DNA of 7,653 bases from Pseudomonadota bacterium (lineage in GTDB: Bacteria > Pseudomonadota > Gammaproteobacteria > Burkholderiales > SCOH01): assembly GCA_030917985.1 (NCBI GenBank), contig JAUPTR010000189.1, forward strand, positions 1 through 7,653, read 5' to 3'. Shown in pieces: positions 6,702 to 7,653 of this stretch; within the stretch, counting starts at the first letter, position 1, and every line of letters starts with the position of its first letter. The notes under the pieces were generated by a model that saw only the letters and a program-made list of their open reading frames with translations, did no database searches and was not told where the DNA came from. The position numbers and the translations under genes were made by a program.

Positions 6702-7262
6702 ATGCGCGCAGACAGATCGAATGCTTCTTTGAACTCACCTGCCCCGGTGTTGCTGCTGGGTTGTCTCACCAGCACGGCGTGGCGGAGTTTTGGTGACCTG
6801 CTGGGTTGGCAGAACCGTGTTGCCCGTCAAATGCTGACCAACATGCAACAGCAACAACAAGCTAAAACAGATGCACTGGAAGCATGGCTCAACCAACGTG
6901 CAGTGATCCTGCAGAACACACTTGAAGAAGGCGTACACGCCTCCAAGGATCTGTATATCGCAAGCGGGAATGCCCAGGCAGACTGGCTGCAGGCTTCGGA
7001 ACGACTACTGACCGAAGCCAACCGCAATTTATTGCAAACCATCAAACAACTATCGCCCTGTGGCAGCCTGCCCGCAGCGGCGATGCAACCCGTGTGCTCG
7101 GCAATGACAGTTGGGAGTTGCGCTGTTGAATCGATGAGTAAAGCAACACGTCAGGTCACACATTTTGCCAGCACCAATCTGGGAAATGCAGCAGTCAATG
7201 CGGTACGCGTGGCTCGTGAAGAGCTGGCAGCACATCAACCGGGTGCAAGACAACATCATTAA
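6702..7262 (+). CDS. Small helical Gln/Ala-rich protein, tentatively phasin-like
   Basis: This is a 186-residue protein that I do not recognise with certainty. It lacks a clear signal peptide and reads as mostly long amphipathic helices: a Gln run (QQQQQ near 49-53), ALEAWLNQRAVILQNTLEEGVHASKDLY, then WLQASERLLTEANRNLLQTI, and a C-terminal segment ATRQVTHFASTNLGNAAVNAVRVAREEL. Length, Ala/Gln richness and the C-terminal pattern recall phasins, the coat proteins of polyhydroxyalkanoate granules, but no diagnostic motif is visible. A Cys-containing linker (Cys120, Cys132, Cys140) splits the helices. The start at 6702 has only a weak GGA (6694-6696) 5 bases upstream; Met44 at 6831 is an alternative with no better site. 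The first 45 residues include a short hydrophobic stretch, PVLLLGCL, of unknown meaning. No terminator is evident after the stop. The frame is long and uninterrupted, so a real gene is likely. Confidence 0.65.
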   Translation: MRADRSNASLNSPAPVLLLGCLTSTAWRSFGDLLGWQNRVARQMLTNMQQQQQAKTDALEAWLNQRAVILQNTLEEGVHASKDLYIASGNAQADWLQASERLLTEANRNLLQTIKQLSPCGSLPAAAMQPVCSAMTVGSCAVESMSKATRQVTHFASTNLGNAAVNAVRVAREELAAHQPGARQHH

Positions 7263-7310
7263 ACTGTTAGTTTTAAACAGATATTCAGCAACAACGCAGG
7301 ACTTGTACTA

Positions 7311-7316
7311 TATAAA
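7311..7316 (+). promoter_or_regulatory. Candidate -10 element upstream of the last gene
   Basis: TATAAA (5 of 6 to consensus) lies in an AT-rich stretch, CTATATAAAG. A -35 at 17 bases is weak (GCAACA, 7288-7293). If used, it would give a leader of about 145 bases containing both hairpins at 7375-7448. A second similar element, TATAAA at 7368-7373, would start transcription inside the first stem, so it fits the hairpins less well. Confidence 0.25.
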
Positions 7317-7374
7317 GAGCAATCGTTGCAGGACAGAGCCACGACTCTAGTCAGAAGTAGCAGAATATATAAAC

Positions 7375-7448
7375 GCCAGGTTTCGCAGTCAGTTTTGTCT
7401 GGGTGCACCAGCGAAATCAGGCCCGTTTGCGCTTTTCATGGTAAACGG
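7375..7448 (+). promoter_or_regulatory. Two abutting inverted repeats: probable structured mRNA leader
   Basis: Stem 1 pairs 7375-7386 (GCCAGGTTTCGC) with 7411-7422 (GCGAAATCAGGC): 12 positions with one A/A mismatch and one G-U, enclosing a 24-base loop that contains the palindrome GGTGCACC (7402-7409). Stem 2 begins at the next base and pairs 7423-7430 (CCGTTTGC) with 7441-7448 (GTAAACGG), 8 pairs with one G-U and a 10-base loop. Six bases later comes the Shine-Dalgarno AAGAGG (7455-7460) of the last gene. No T-run follows either stem, so these are not standard terminators. The arrangement suggests a regulatory leader acting on translation; I do not recognise it as a known riboswitch class. 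Confidence 0.45.
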
Positions 7449-7467
7449 ATCAGCAAGAGGCGAAAAA

Positions 7468-7653
7468 ATGAATACCGCGATCGTTATCAATCTTAATTAT
7501 GAACAATGTGGTCAGGATCTGTGCACCCGCTACTGGCATCAGATCGAAGACGTGATGGAAGCTGCGGGTTTCATCAAGAACAACCGCATGTTTCTCAGCA
7601 ATCTGCAGCAGGATGAAGCGTTTGAAGTGGCTCGCTGGCTGATAGGCCAGTTG
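7468..7653 (+). CDS. Unrecognised protein, N-terminal 62 codons (cut by right edge)
   Basis: ATG 7468 follows AAGAGG (7455-7460) by 7 bases, a very good ribosome-binding site, and the frame stays open to the window end. The visible part begins MNTAIVINLNYEQC and continues with CTRYWHQIEDVMEAAGF, NNRMFLSN and DEAFEVARWLIGQL. This reads as strand-helix-strand-helix, like half of a ferredoxin-type fold, and the early part loosely recalls VapD/Cas2-like small proteins (hydrophobic strand, helix ending in -GF, second strand). That likeness is only in pattern and I do not assign a function. An in-frame ATG at 7438 would add 10 residues but lies in the loop and stem of the second hairpin and has no Shine-Dalgarno. 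The upstream structured leader suggests post-transcriptional control. Confidence 0.75.
   Translation, partial: MNTAIVINLNYEQCGQDLCTRYWHQIEDVMEAAGFIKNNRMFLSNLQQDEAFEVARWLIGQL

Noticed and set aside
6744..6767. Lipoprotein signal (LLLGC) near the start of the phasin-like protein
   Set aside because: The hydrophobic core is only about seven residues and the following sequence lacks the usual small-residue linker, so a signal peptide is unlikely.
7264..7280. CTGTT/AACAG hairpin just after the phasin-like gene as a terminator
   Set aside because: It is a five-pair AU-rich stem without a following T-run.

Overview
The window looks like chromosomal housekeeping DNA from a Gram-negative, moderately GC-rich proteobacterium. 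The protein styles (the CysRS, a YbaK/EbsC form with an N-terminal GGTA stretch, a CoA-pyrophosphatase Nudix, a phasin-like protein and a Pat-type acetyltransferase) suggest Betaproteobacteria, possibly Neisseriales/Chromobacteriaceae. That placement is an inference from protein style; no rRNA or other marker is present. I see no insertion sequence, phage gene, CRISPR array, tRNA or rRNA.

Layout. (1) 1-1063, plus strand: the 3' part of a GGDEF-EAL cyclic-di-GMP enzyme, cut by the left edge. (2) 1050-3728, minus strand: a large protein with an NDP-forming acyl-CoA synthetase body and a C-terminal GNAT domain (Pat/PatZ-like), convergent with gene 1 and overlapping its 3' end by 14 bp. (3) 3729-4021: a 293-bp divergent promoter region with an extended -10 promoter for cysS. 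(4) 4022-5395 cysS, 5397-5879 ybaK-type deacylase and 5925-6617 CoA-pyrophosphatase-type Nudix hydrolase, tightly spaced on the plus strand and probably one operon. (5) 6702-7262: a small helical, glutamine- and alanine-rich protein, tentatively phasin-like. (6) 7263-7467: an AT-rich intergenic region ending in two abutting inverted repeats just upstream of a good Shine-Dalgarno. (7) 7468 to the right edge: the first 62 codons of an unrecognised protein.

How the genes fit together. CysRS charges tRNA with cysteine, and YbaK-family enzymes remove cysteine from tRNA. A one-base gap between the two genes is therefore a natural charging/editing pair. The Nudix enzyme (CoA turnover) and the Pat-like protein (acyl-CoA-dependent) both touch CoA metabolism, but nothing in the sequence ties them together directly.

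Most of the window is ordinary. The places that merit a second look are the structured leader at 7375-7448 with the unknown gene behind it, the retained phospho-histidine in the Pat-like protein, the altered residues in the YbaK-like protein, and the confusing start region of the Nudix gene (strong SD, perfect 14-bp palindrome, out-of-frame ATG). I found no clear evidence of a wholly new system.
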